Assembly (NCBI GenBank): GCA_032207245.1
Contig: CM063508.1
Location: 87,310,652 to 87,374,651, forward strand
DNA: 64,000 nt
Direction of reading: 5' to 3'
DNA from: Pardosa pseudoannulata
Lineage: Eukaryota; Arthropoda; Arachnida; Araneae; Lycosidae
A program made the position numbers and the translations under genes. A model generated the notes under the pieces. The model had not been told where the DNA came from, made no database searches, and saw nothing but the letters and a program-made list of their open reading frames with translations. Of this stretch, positions 38,661 to 50,532 are shown in pieces (position 1 is the stretch's first letter; every line of letters starts with the position of its first letter).

Positions 38661-39385
38661 GGAATAAAGTAATCTACCGAGTATGGTGGGAAAGAGGATC
38701 TCAAAGAGATTTTAGGTAAGAAAGTTCAAGAAAAACCATAGGGAGTTGTTAATATACAGAGTATTTATGGAATGGAGCATGTTTGGAATAAAGTTATCTA
38801 CCGAGTAAGGTAGAAAAGAGTATTTCAAACAATATTTCGGTAAGAAAGTAACAGAAAAACCATAGGGAGTTGTTAATATACAGAGTACTTATGGAATGAA
38901 GTATTTTGGAATAAAACAATCTACCGAGTATGGTGGGAAATAGAATCTCAAAGAGTATTTTGACAAGAAAGTTCAAGAAAAACCATAGGGAGTTGTTATT
39001 ATACAGAGTACTTATGGAATGGAGTATTTTTGGAATAAAGTAATCTATTGAGTAGAGTGGGAAAGAGGATCTCAAAGAGTATTTCGTTAAGTAAGTTCAA
39101 GAAAAACAATAGGGAATTGCTAATATACAGAGTACTTATGGTATGGAGTATTTTTGAAATAAAGTAATCTACCCAGTATGGTTGGGAAGAGGATCTTAAA
39201 ATGTATGTCGGTAAAAAAGCTAAAGAAAGACCACAGAGAGTTGTTAATATACAGAGTACTTATAGAGTGGAATATTTTTGGAATAAAGTAATCTACCGAG
39301 TATGGTAGGAAAGAGGATCTCAAAAAGCAATCCGGTAACAAAGTTCAAGGAAAGACATAGGAGTTGTTAATATACAGAGTACTTG
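38661..39385 (+). repeat. Tandem array of about 124-bp units, six copies
   Basis: Units start with 'ggaataaagtaatctaccga' or variants at 38,661, 38,784, 38,908, 39,032, 39,155 and 39,280. All contain 'gggagttgttaatatacaga' or a close variant near their end. The minus ORFs at 38,794-39,075 and 39,120-39,341 are this unit read antisense. The unit is near a multiple of three (123), which keeps the frame open. Confidence 0.95.
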
Positions 39386-40089
39386 TGTAAATGAGTTTAT
39401 ATAGTATTGTTTTATTTTTGTCTACAATCAGTCAGTAATTTTCGTTTTTGTCACTGATATATTAAATTGCATGATATATGATTTGCTCTCTTTGAAACTG
39501 CTTAACTCTTATTTCGCAATGTATACATTAATGAATAATAGAGAACAATGAGAAGATAATTGGTGCAAAATTTTAGAACCTCAAATATAAAAATCATTTG
39601 ATCATAGATTAGGGGTTATTATAATATTATATATTCCACTAATCTATAATCAAATGATAAAAAATATAGTAATAGCGTGATCATTAGTCGTTGGTGTAAA
39701 ACTGAGTCATTATCATAAATATTCAAAAACAATATTAAAAGAACACAATTATAAAATTGAAAATATTGATTTTAATATACGATATTAATATATATCAGGA
39801 TTTAACTTCTATAATGATTTTTTGGTACACTAAGCACAATGGGGAAAGGATCTCAGAAATTCTGTAAGAAAATGCATAAAAACTTATGTAAATAGAGTAC
39901 TTATGTAAATGAATTTATATATTAATGAAACATAAATATCTTTATTTTGGTCTGTAATCAATCGGTAGTTTTTGTTATGTCAGTGATGCATTGAATTAAA
40001 TAATATATGCACTCGAGGAAAATATCTTACTCTTTAATTCTTAATCACTAACAAAAATAATATCGAATAATAGAATATAACCACTAACA

Positions 40090-40935
40090 AATAGATGATA
40101 CATCTTAGATCCTCAAATATAAAAATTAAATATTAGTAACTATTATAAAACTGAGTATATTAGATAAACATGCAAAGAACAAATTAAAAGACAACAGTTA
40201 TAACATTAAAAATCTCTATAACTATTTTTCTTAGAAACATAGAAGACCGAAAACGATGGGTAAAATTTTCTCGAAAAGTTTTCTACCTTCATATAATTGA
40301 ATATAATTTTTACTTAAGGAATTATGAAAAGGATCGAACATTCCTTCGTAAGAGTTGATGATTTACATAACTTAATATTCATATCTGTAGTTTATTACAT
40401 AGATCTTATGGGAGTTTCAAAGAGAAGTAAGAATTACTTGGTATAAATGAATTTTGCACCAATCAGTTTACACTGTATGTCTATGATTAAAGCCACTGCA
40501 TAGAGAAAAAAAAATAGAATAATTTATTATGGACTTGTTTTATAAAAATATGGAAATATTTAGGGAAGTAATAATCATAGATAAAATATTTTAAAATTAT
40601 ATCCTTTTAATCTACTAACATATATAAATATTTCAGTAATAGCATCCAAACTAGAAAATCTCAAAATTTTTATTTTTGAAAAAAATCATTTTGAATTACA
40701 CGTTTTAAGTTTTATTTTACACTTAATCACTATGCCGTATTTCTACAGACATTAAAATTTTTACGGGCCATTTACATTTTTCTTATTTAATATTTTCACT
40801 GGTTATTCGTACTTTTCTTCATTTTTTCTAACTCCTACTTCTTAAATTTGTAATGTTTGATAAATATACCTGTAACGACCTGTAACAATATGTTACATTC
40901 TTTGCTTCAACGTTTTTTACCTGTTCTCGTAAGCC
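40090..40935. other. AT-rich DNA without recognisable features
   Basis: Nothing was recognised. Confidence 0.45.
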
Positions 40936-40943
40936 ATCGCTAA

Positions 40944-41168
40944 ATGCAAGAAGAACAAGAGCGGTCTAGGTTAAGAAGAGACTTCGGACTTCTCCCAACA
41001 AATAGAAGGACACTTTTGGTTTGGCAGGATCTGACCCCTCCTTTATTGAGTGGACACCCTGTTTTTTCTCAGTGGGGGCAGGCTGATTTTTTGGAATTTG
41101 ATGTGTTACCGGAGGAAAGAAGAGGGTGGACGCTGCTAGCATTAGCAGCTTGCGGGATAGATATTTGA
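40944..41168 (+). CDS. Unassigned ORF in a GC-richer island, possible exon or repeat fragment
   Basis: A 74-codon ORF (MQEEQERSRLRRDFGLL..., then TLLVWQDLTPPLLSGHP, then a WTLLALAACGIDI end). It lies in a block about 280 bp long whose base composition is far less AT-rich than its surroundings. The composition looks protein-like (charged start, no long homopolymers), but I do not recognise any family. The opposite strand is also open over almost the same span (40,966-41,181), so either strand or neither may be real. No splice signals or promoter decide the matter. It could be an exon of a host gene, a fragment of an uncatalogued mobile element, or a chance ORF favoured by GC content. There is no signal peptide or membrane segment. 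Confidence 0.3.
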   Translation: MQEEQERSRLRRDFGLLPTNRRTLLVWQDLTPPLLSGHPVFSQWGQADFLEFDVLPEERRGWTLLALAACGIDI

Positions 41169-41229
41169 AGTCACAAGACACAAAGAAAAAAGCGAAAAGG
41201 ACGCCAAATCCAGAGGTGTCTTCCGCATC

Positions 41230-42260
41230 TATAAATGAAAAGTTGTTTTCCTTTTGTATTTCTTAGGAATTTAATTGTATAAAATCATTTAATCAAGATA
41301 TGTTTATCCAAGTGTGTTTTAATGAGTTTTATATTCTTCTTTCTTAAACAATAAATCAACGTAACATTATTTGAACACTACCTTTACTTTTCTTTATTCA
41401 ATTTCTGTCTTCATACATAAAAAGAAAGTACAGACTTTTAGGTTTCAAACGCACATATTGACTATTTTTCGTAAAGTAAAATACATTGTACATAATATCG
41501 TAGTAAATACAATATACGACTCGACTGAAATCGACTAAATTGCTTTATTCAAGAAAGAATTTTACATTTTTCAAGTTCTATGCATAAATAATATCTCATT
41601 AAATTTTTACAGTGCTGGCATTCGATATCGATCACTCTAAAATATATTGCATGTTTTGTAAAAACGAATAAATATGCCTTCCTCAGCATCGTACGCGTTT
41701 CAACTAATGCATTCTCCTTACACATATTTCGGATGTTTACTTGAAATTGCCCGTATTGTGAAGCCTTCAATCGTAATTCCAAAAGCCGAATAAATAAACT
41801 ACTTAAAAGTGCTGAAAATCATTTACTCCAATAGTTGCAATCTCAGTACTGTCCTTCATCATTTCATTCTCACATAACAATGAATAATTTAATCGATAAA
41901 CTGTTTAAAGGAAAGCAAATTTCCTAACGAATTGGTCTCGGTTAATCATTAAAAGAAGGAAGTGCGCTTGGCAATTAAATCTTTTTAAATAATGAAGAAT
42001 CTATGGATGAATGGTCTTCCATTTGGAACATTACGGGCAGAACCTTTAAATTTTATTTGACTTCAAAGAGGAAACTTATAATAAAACTAAGGAACATTTA
42101 TGTAGCCTATTTGTTCAAGGGATGAGTTAAAATTGCGTATTTCTAATGACGGTATTGATCGCCAATGATCGATTTGTTGATTTTGCAATCATCGTGTTCT
42201 TAACATTTCCGTTTATTTAGTGTTAGAAAAATACATTCTTTGAAAAGAGTTATCCGTTTC
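41230..42260. other. Unassigned AT-rich DNA
   Basis: A 77-codon minus ORF (41,549-41,782) has several Cys and Tyr residues but no motif I recognise. Nothing else was seen. Confidence 0.4.
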
Positions 42261-42264
42261 GACG

Positions 42265-43170
42265 TAAAGGAAAATTTTGTTATATACATATAATTCAGTC
42301 GTTTATAATGGTTACAGTTTCATTCCTGATTTAAAATAAGAGTTCTGTAAACTTGCTAATGAAACTTAAAGTTATAATGAATTATTTCCCTCTCTTACAA
42401 ATTACAAAATGTATCCATGAATAAGGACTATAGCCATTAGTAAAAAATATTGGTAAATATTGTTCACTTATATTTTTAATCGTCATTGGTCAGCTTAAAA
42501 TATTGGTCAACAAAAAGGAAAATTTATTATATACATGTAATTCAGAACTATATAATGGTTACAATTTTATTCCTGATTTAAAATAAGAGTTCTGAAAACT
42601 TGCTAATAAAACTTAAAATCGTAAAGAATTATTTCACTCTTTTTTATTATTAAATTATAAAATGTATTTATGAATGACGATTAAGACTATAAATAAACAA
42701 TATTAGTAAATATTTTTACTTAAATTTTTAATCAACGTAAAATGAAAATTTATTATATATATGTAATTCTTCAGTTTATAAGGGTTACAGTTTCATTCCT
42801 GATTTAAAATAAGAGTTCTGGAAACTTGCTAATGAAACTCAAAATCATAATGAATTATTTCCCTCTCTTTTATTATTAAATTACAAAATGTATCCATGAA
42901 TAATGACTATAGCTATCAATAAACAATATTGGTAAACATTCCTTACTGATAGTTTTAATTGTCATTGGTTAACTTAAAATATTGGTTAACGAAAAATAAA
43001 ATTTGTTAGATACTTGTAATTCAGCAGTTTATAATGGTTAAAGTTTCATTCATGATTTAAAATAAGAGTTCTGGAATTTGCTAATGAAACTCAAAATCAT
43101 ACTGAATTATTTGCATCACTTTTATATTAAATTACAAAATGTATCCATGAATGACGATGAAATAATGACA
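42265..43170 (+). repeat. Tandem array of about 240-bp units, four copies
   Basis: The block 'gtttcattcctgatttaaaa' plus 'taagagttctg' recurs near 42,311, 42,558, 42,784 and 43,037. It is followed in each unit by 'cttgctaatgaaact' and 'aaaatgtatccatgaat' or close variants. Spacing varies from 226 to 253 bp because of indels. Confidence 0.9.
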
Positions 43171-43179
43171 ATAATGGTA

Positions 43180-43855
43180 ATTAGAGATCAGTATAGGTCA
43201 TCATGTAATAATTAGAATATATAGCTCATAATTATTGGGTACGTATCAGCTAGGTGAAACAAACCAAAATTGAAGACATGTAGATTAATATTAGTTTTGC
43301 TTTGATTTTTTTTATTGTACCTAGGATAAGATTTGTATTATCTGTGTGCAGTTTCGTTACATTTTACAAAGTAAAGGGAAAATATTACTACTGTTTTCAT
43401 GTTAATTATTTATCTCTTTAATTTCTCGCATGCGTAGAATAGAGTGTATAAATATTGAAATCAATCAAAAATTTTATCTCAAGATTTTGATTGTGTTTTC
43501 CGTTTAACACCTCTCTGTGCCCGAAAATACCATTTTTTGCATTATGTCTGAGGATATGAACATGATAATATGACTGCATTTTAGTTTATTACCAACTTAA
43601 ATAGATAGTATAATAGTTTATAGAACATAAAATGTGTCTCAATTATATCACATATTTGTGCATTACTTTATTAAGTACTCAAACACCCTTTACTAGCAAA
43701 TAAAGTACAATTACAGCATCTACTAATACACTTTAATAGATATTTTGATGATTCTGATGCCACTTGGTCAAACCAAGCACGGTTGAGCCAGAAGCTACTC
43801 GTAATAAGGCAAAGATATGCGTCTTTTATCTTAATGAGTACCGTTAGCGTGAAAG
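43180..43855. other. AT-rich DNA without recognisable features
   Basis: No supported gene was found. The ORFs around 43,671-44,098 overlap SINE B3 on both strands and are not genes. Confidence 0.4.
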
Positions 43856-43859
43856 AACG

Positions 43860-44012
43860 ACTTTTCTCAAGAAAATCAGAAGCAGAGACCAAGCAGAAGG
43901 CCCATAGGTTCCCAGAGGTATTGATTGAGATCTTGGTGGACACTGTGCATATGAAAATATTTTACGTGCCCCCATTGTCTTTAACGCTTTCAAAGAACTT
44001 AGGCCGCTTAAA
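43860..44012 (-). mobile_element. SINE family B, 5'-truncated copy B3
   Basis: Read on the minus strand it contains 'ggggcacgtaaaatatttt', 'caatcaatacctctggga' and 'ccttctgcttggtctctgc', in the same order as in B1 and B2. The tRNA-like head is missing, consistent with 5' truncation during reverse transcription. The 3' limit is approximate. Confidence 0.65.
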
Positions 44013-44110
44013 TATATATGATCACTTGAATAAATAATTTGAAATACAAACAAATATGTAATGCATAAATACACAAACCATTCAAACAGTTTCTCCATTT
44101 TAAGTATTAA

Positions 44111-44523
44111 CCCCTAATGCACAGTTTTTTAAAAAAAAGTCGGGACAAAAAATCAATTTTTTAAATGTAAAAAGCACAATTTAGAACTTAAATATATATT
44201 GAAAAATGAGTGAATCAGAATCTGAATATGAATACGCTGTCGAAAAGCGGCTCACAAGGAAGACATAAGTCGTAAGTGATAAGTAGAAAAAAAAATATTT
44301 CATACTTAAATAAATAAGTTTTATAGCTTACAGTAGCATATAAATGATAAATAACAATAGAATGATTGTTTTTTGTTTTTTTACATTGTTATTTTCAATT
44401 TTCGATTGCATTCGAGTGTGAAAAATTATAGCAATATAAAGTACAATATTCGAATTATCTAGAGTGTGCACAGTTTAGTCAGTTTAGCGCTCTCGAGTTA
44501 ACTCGAGCGTACACGTTAAGGGT
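44111..44523. mobile_element. Candidate piggyBac-type non-autonomous element
   Basis: It is flanked by TTAA at 44,107-44,110 and 44,524-44,527. The left end reads cccctaatgcaca inward. The right end read inward is acccttaacgtgtacgctcg, so the ends match only loosely. Inside, a short acidic frame starts at 44,206 (MSESESEYEYAVEKRLTRK, then a stop). It would fit the acidic N-terminus of many piggyBac transposases but is too short to prove anything. The right subterminal part contains ctcgag palindromes also seen in the 50-kb element. Confidence 0.4.
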
Positions 44524-44529
44524 TTAAGA

Positions 44530-45070
44530 CAGTTCGGAACCTTTGCATAATCATAAATAATAGAGTATTATTATGCTAACCATATACATGTATTTTGTAT
44601 TAAATTGAATAGTAGCGTAAAAGAGAAATTTACCTTAAGAAATTAAATGATATAATTGGATTAAAAAGAGTTCCCAGTTTTCACAAGAGCGATGGTGAAT
44701 GCATTGATCCCATATAAAGTTCCTTCTGAACACTTATAGTTTTTGTTCTTTAAATATAAGGCGAAATAAACTGAGGAGCAACCGTTTAACGTAAGAATTG
44801 CAGCCTCAAACGATCCAAGGAAATGCTCTTACACTGATGCTTTGAAATCAGAATTTATTTTCCGTCAGTGGCAGGACATATAAAAGTAGCATATCGAGCT
44901 GCAATAGAGACTTAAGAATAGCGATGATTTCGAGGGGATTTCGGGAAATGCTATTTCCTGAAAGTAGTGGATAAGGATAACAAATCATTCATCAAGATTA
45001 ATGCACGCGATAGCGTCAAGATTCTAGTCGGTAATGCTCAAGGTACTGATTAAGGGCAATAGTGAGCCTT
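44530..45070. other. Unassigned DNA with a short open stretch
   Basis: A plus frame at about 44,775-44,879 reads EEQPFNVRIAASNDPRK, then SEFIFRQWQDI and a stop. It looks protein-like but matches nothing I know. It may be a mobile-element remnant. Confidence 0.25.
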
Positions 45071-45074
45071 TTAT

Positions 45075-46085
45075 GATGCGTGATATCATCTATTGCACCC
45101 ACAAATCAATAAGATAGTATTCAGCGAGAAAAATATAGATATAAGCCATTTTAATTGGGGAAAGGTTTCAGGGGATGTTATTTAGAATCATGAAGTGTGA
45201 GATGCAGGGAGACATTTTAACTTTTATTAACAGCATATTTTTAATGCAACTCCTATGAAAAATTATATCACGTATAAGTTTAAACATTTATTTAATTATG
45301 GAAAAGTACCAGAAGAAATTAATTCTGTGTTTCAAAAGCAAAATTAACTCTTAAATATTTTTAGAAAATGTTTTTTATCTGTTAAAATTTCAATCATATT
45401 TATCATTTATTAGCAATATGGTTTGATGATTGATATCATCTATTACAACCAAAAATCCATAAGATAGTATTCAGCGCAATACTTATAGATATGAGCTGTT
45501 TTAATAGGAGAAGGTTTTCAGGAGACGTTATTTAAGAATAGAAGTGTAAGATGCAGTTATACCTTTTAACTTTTATTAAGATATAAAATGAATTTTTTAA
45601 AGATTTTTTACAGAATGTAACATAATAGCTTTTTAATCATAGAAAAGTACCAGTAGAAATTATCTCTGTCTTTGAACATTAACTCTTGATACATTAAATA
45701 TTTTTTAAATGCAAAATTTCAATCATATTTATATTTATTAGCAATAGGGTTTGATGATTGATAGCATCTATTGCAACCAAAAATCCATAAGATAGTATTC
45801 AGAGCAAAAATTATAGATATGAGCTGTTTTAATAGGAGAAAGTTTTCAGGAAACGTTATTTAAGAGTAGAAGTTAAGATTCAGGGATACCTTTTAACTTT
45901 TATTAAGAGAATAAAATGAATTTTTTAAAGAGTTTTTACAGAATTTAACAGAATAACTTTTTTAATTATAGAAAAGTACCAGAAAAATTAGCTCTGTCTT
46001 TCAACATTACCTCTTGATATATTAAATATTTTTTTAAAAATGCAAAATTTCAATCATATTTATCATTTATTAGCAATAAGGTGTG
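45075..46085 (+). repeat. Tandem array of about 330-350-bp units, three copies
   Basis: Units begin with 'tgatatcatctattgca' or a variant at 45,081, 45,431 and 45,759. They share 'aagatagtattcag', 'ttttcagg' and 'tcaatcatatttat'. Units 2 and 3 resemble each other more than unit 1. Confidence 0.9.
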
Positions 46086-46239
46086 TTTTACGCTATATAG
46101 AAAGAAATATAAGATGTATATAGCTAATATACAAGCGTACCTCAATTTCTTACGATAACATTAGAAATTGAAATCTAAATCCGAGTTTTCGTATTATCTG
46201 CTTTGGAGTTTGTGAGCAACCGAAGATCATGTATGTAGT

Positions 46240-46367
46240 TGAACGGTGACTGAATAGTTAGGGTACAGGAATTCATATTTTCGAGTAATGATGTGGCATG
46301 GATGTTCGGAATCGGTTTTAAGCAGTAGGTCCTGGTCTGAGCAGTCCTAGTGTTTTAGTCCAAACCA
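46240..46367 (+). mobile_element. SINE family A, older diverged copy
   Basis: It contains 'gaacggtgactgaatagtta' (head), 'tggcatggatgttcgg', 'ggttttaagcagtaggtcct' and 'agtccaaaccaaac'. Parts of the head and the B box are lost, so it is older than the copy directly downstream. Confidence 0.7.
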
Positions 46368-46390
46368 AACAGATTACCATGTAATGCTTT

Positions 46391-46592
46391 CTGAAGGGGG
46401 TACACGCCGAACGATGGCCAATTGGTTAGGGTGCTCGCCTTCGGTACCGGAGTTCGTGGGTTCAAATCCCACTGTGGCATGGATGTCCGTAGTCGTTCGG
46501 AATCGGCTTTAAGCTGTAGGTCCCAGACTCATTAACCCTCGTGTTACAAAAAGTAGACCGTAGCACTCCAAACCAAACCTGAAGGGGGTACA
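46391..46592. repeat. 14-bp target-site duplication flanking SINE A3
   Basis: CTGAAGGGGGTACA occurs at 46,391-46,404 and 46,579-46,592. The copies are identical, indicating a relatively young insertion. Confidence 0.92.
46405..46578 (+). mobile_element. SINE family A, intact copy A3
   Basis: About 174 bp. The tRNA-like head (gccgaacgatggcc...ttggttagggtgctcgc) has A-box-like and B-box elements ('gtgggttcaaatcccac'). As a tRNA fold the anticodon loop is cttcggt, suggesting a tRNA-Arg (TCG) ancestor. The body includes 'ggaatcggctttaagctgt' and 'ccctcgtgttacaaaaagta', and the 3' end is 'gtagcactccaaaccaaac' without a long poly(A). The RNA polymerase III promoter would be internal. It is bracketed by a perfect target duplication. 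Confidence 0.9.
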
Positions 46593-46599
46593 GAAAAGT

Positions 46600-47290
46600 C
46601 TTAAAATTTCTGAACTCCTTTCCTGCATTATTCGGAAGAACTAATTTAAATAATTATGTAAATATCGTTAACTTCCACATTAATGGTAGTCTTACAACAA
46701 CTGCGCTATCACTTTAATGTACGCCTTAAGACCAAGAGTTCAAACATAGAATAACTGTAAAGAATATAAATAAAACTTGATTTATGTTTTATGTAATGCA
46801 ATGCTGAACAGAGTCTGGGCTATTTGATGTGTCTCGTTTGATAAATATCGCATTAATATATAGATGTATTGATATATGTCAATTAAAAAAAGGTTTTAGA
46901 TATAGGATATGTAAGGACTACAAACAAAAATTTGATTTTGTTTGGTATTAATACGATGGAAAGTAGATTCTGGCAAAAACTTGGCAGTCGTATTGATGTA
47001 TCATTTGAGACCAAGGATTCAGGACAAAAAACCTGTAAAGACTATAAAAGAATCTTGAATTAATTCCGTAATTAAGGAACTGTTCTCTTTTACTGTACCT
47101 CTCTTGTTCTTTTTTTAATTATAATTTTTTAATACCATAGGAGAATTTTTAAATAGCTCTGTATACAAAAAGTCTTCAATAGGAATTTTTTTATAAATTC
47201 GGGTACACCTAAGAACACTCGCTCACATTTTTATTTTCAATTTTGACACATTTTATAATTTGTAGTTCAATACAATGGGAAATGCATTAG
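46600..47290. other. AT-rich DNA without recognisable features
   Basis: Nothing was recognised. Confidence 0.45.
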
Positions 47291-47296
47291 ATAAAT

Positions 47297-47715
47297 AACG
47301 AACAAAGAGTTATATTGTCTACCAAGTGCTCTCAGATGTAAACAAAACACAAATAATCTCTTGAATCTCAAACATTTGATGACCAAGCGTTTATTTCATA
47401 AAAGTTTAAATTGTTTACTGTAAATAAAATTCTAGACTTATTGATCTTACTTTCTGAATATTGCATTTTTCAATTATGGATCTTAGTTTTACATTTCAGA
47501 GATAATATTTTCTACGAAGAAAGAGTTATAGTGTCGACCAAGTACTCTCAGATGTTAAACAAAACACAAATATTCTCTTCACTTCTGTAAACATTTGATG
47601 ACCAAGCGTTTATTTCATAAAATTTTAAATTGTTTACTGAAAACAAAATTCTAGACTCATTGATCTTACTTTCTGAATTTTGCATTTTTCAACTATGAAT
47701 CTTAGTTTTACAAGT
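47297..47715 (+). repeat. 216-bp tandem duplication, two copies
   Basis: 'aagagttata' starts the comparison at 47,305 and 47,521. Both copies contain 'catttgatgaccaagcgttt', 'aaattctagact' and 'attgatcttactttctgaat'. Confidence 0.9.
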
Positions 47716-47719
47716 AAGC

Positions 47720-50020
47720 TATAATATCTCCTCGGCATTTTGTAATATAAAACTAAAGCATAGCAGAAAACTATACATTTCGGGTAAAATTTTATTAAGT
47801 GATAAATTTAGAGGAAATGAAACGATATCATTTGACAACACATTGTTTTTCTATGAGTTCCTGCTGTTTTCACTATCGGGATATCTGGGAGGTATGCTTG
47901 TGGTATATATTTACACTGATAACAGTTTACAGGTACATCTGATTTATCTACTACAAGTTACTCACCATAACGAAATGATATTTCTAATCCAGGAAAGCCC
48001 CTGACTGGTAATTTTAAAAGAGGTTTATCTTATGGATAGCCTTGCTACCCTAAACCTGTGCTCTTATCTACATCAGATTATTCCATCATATATTCGTTCT
48101 TCCAAACTTTAACAGTTTGGTTTTGTTATCGGATAAGGATATTACCAAGAATGATAACCAATATATGTAGATAGTTTTTCTACATTAGCTGGCAGCTGTT
48201 TATTGTAAAATAACCTCCTAATGTAAACACTATATTTTTTATAGATTAAACATTTTATGCTTTTCATCATTCCGTATTTTAAAGATAAAAGCTTACTATG
48301 TATTCTAATAGAAAGTGAAAACAATATGAGTTTATTAAAATAGTACATATTGTATAGAAAGATAACAAATTTTCACAGAACCATCTATTCCACAAAATTT
48401 TATTCACAGATATAAAAAAACAGTTCTAAGATATACTATATAAGCATATTTATATAGCTTGTGCAAAGGTTCAAATAAAATAAAATCCACTTTAAATAAA
48501 TGAAAGATAAACAGGAAGAGTATATTCTAACAATAAAAACTTCTACGAAATAGAGACCTTGCATTGCATTTTTGTTTTTCCAAGTTTAAGAATAAAAGAA
48601 TATCTAAAGATAAAACTCTAAAATTTTAGAGAATTGTTTGGAAGTATAATACAAAATTTTGATAGGTAAATGGTTTTTACATAATAAGATAAAAATGTTG
48701 TAAATGATAGGTTGTAAATTACTTAACTAAAATATTTGTATTAAAGATTGTGTATAAAGGAAGCTAAAAAGAATAATTGCTACTGTGTTCGAACTATATA
48801 TTAAGATTGGGACTAACCTTAATGAAAATAAGAAATGCTGATACATTTTAGTAGAAATCTATAATCTTAATAGATAATTATGTAAGGGATATGAAATAAA
48901 TTAATTGAAAATTAAGTAACAATTATTCGACATTGCACAGGGAGAGCTAACTTATCATATACCTGTATGAATATGTTCAGATTTTGCCTTAAAAACTACT
49001 TTTTGTGGCATCAGTATTATCAGTATCTATCCATCTATCTCTATCTGCTGCTTTGTAATGTGGTAACTACTAATAAAATATTGTAATATATCATGTTCTG
49101 AATCTTATTAGAAATTTTGTATCTCTGGGATACAAATGCGTTGTAATAAAATGTCATATACGTTTTTTTTATGATAATTAATAAACGTTTTTAAATTTGG
49201 ATAGTTTAAAAGAGAACCTAGCTGTAGTCGATAATCTTGTATTTAGTGCCGAAAAGGAAATATTAAATCATTCGAAAACGGAACTTCATAGCTACAAATG
49301 AAATACAGCAGAAGAAAATATTCAAATTTTTCCAATACCTAAAACAAATGTAACAGAATCAGCTTAAGTCCAACTAAATGAAAAATTTAGATTGCACAAT
49401 ATTCCTGCATAAAATAAAATTGATATATTTGTTTGGTGCAGGCAGTTATAGTGTGCCCCAAATATATGATTAGAATACTGATCTTAAATATAAAACCAAA
49501 TTAGAGTGTAAATGATTCATTCGTCATTCTAGTATATATAGTTTATGTCATATATTTTTGTATAAAACTATGGCTTTTTATACTTTTAATTGTATTAGCT
49601 GTCTTACAGGATGTGTCATAAAACAGAAGTATATATTGTATGTAAGATTATTTGGAAAAGTTAGTGAGGTATTATTATTGTATGTAGGAATGTTTGGACT
49701 AAATAGATAAAAAGAAGAAAACGTTAAAAATAATAAAGAACATGCTAGGTTGCAACCAGCTTAGACCTAAAAATAAAATAAGAAAAGTTGAAGTAATAAA
49801 AATCAACACAAATTATATAAAACAAAGATATATCTGTGAGATGCAATTCTGCAAATTTTAAGGCGAAAATGAAGTGTTATTATACTATTTTGCAGATTAT
49901 CTTACTTTGTTCTCACAATTTTATTACGTCTGTACTTACAGAAATCTCTTAAAATGAAATAAAATTTTATCAAATCTTAAAAAAAAATGTCATATTATTT
50001 CATAATATTTATTATGACTA
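47720..50020. other. AT-rich DNA, 2.3 kb, without recognisable features
   Basis: Only one ORF of 68 codons (minus 48,142-48,348) is present, with no motif. No repeat periodicity was seen by eye. Confidence 0.45.
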
Positions 50021-50024
50021 TCAA

Positions 50025-50199
50025 CTCTATGCACTCGAGGGCTCCGCTATGGAGACAATGCAAAATAATTAATTTTTACTATTTCTTTTTAATCTTATGT
50101 TAAAAACTGAAAATTATTTGCATTGTCTTTGTAGCGGAGCCCTCGAGTTTGAACACCAATTTTATATGGATCCTCTCCGGACCCCTCGAGTACAAAGGG
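50025..50199. mobile_element. Short palindromic element, piggyBac-type MITE candidate
   Basis: The outer ends are TCAA (50,021-50,024, probably a mutated TTAA) and TTAA (50,200-50,203). Terminal inverted repeats are ctctatgcactcgagg on the left and ccctttgtactcgagg read inward on the right. A stronger inner inverted repeat (50,033-50,067 against about 50,111-50,150) contains ctcgagggctccgcta and agacaatgcaaa on both arms around an AT-rich loop. There is no coding capacity. GC-rich arms in AT-rich DNA make it stand out. Confidence 0.65.
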
Positions 50200-50204
50200 T
50201 TAAT

Positions 50205-50530
50205 ATGACTATTACTATTATTAATATATATTATATATGACTATTTGGAAGTATTTTATTAATTCGTGTAAATGAAGCTTGTGTATTAAAGACAATATAA
50301 AAAATTTCTTTAAAACATTTGTCTGTTTTTTTGTTTTTGTTTTTACAGTGCTACGTTTGGAGTATAAGAAGGTTCATTATAAGGTTTGGAATTGCTTATG
50401 CAAGTTTTTTACCAACAATTTCTGAAGTCTATTAAAGCGTTTAGAGGTTTTTATAGAACATTTGCCTATTTACGAGGCATAAATTAAGTTTTAATTTCAA
50501 ATCTAAATAGATTTAAATACGAAATGTGAG
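50205..50530. other. AT-rich DNA without recognisable features
   Basis: Nothing was recognised. Confidence 0.4.
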
Positions 50531-50532
50531 AG

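Larger units (their letters stand above)
37920..40085 (+). repeat. Diverged long repeat, three copies
   Basis: A block of about 130 bp appears near 37,940-38,070, 39,410-39,540 and 39,950-40,085. It contains 'ttattttggtct', then 'ggtaattttcgtttt' (or variants), 'cactgat', 'aactctt' and 'aataatag'. The 124-bp array and a SINE lie between copies 1 and 2. Confidence 0.55.

Noticed and set aside
44206..44265. Resemblance of EYEYAVEKRLTRK to the start of an HP1-type chromodomain
   Set aside because: The match covers about ten residues before a stop, without the aromatic-cage region. An acidic transposase N-terminus in a TTAA-bounded element explains it at least as well.
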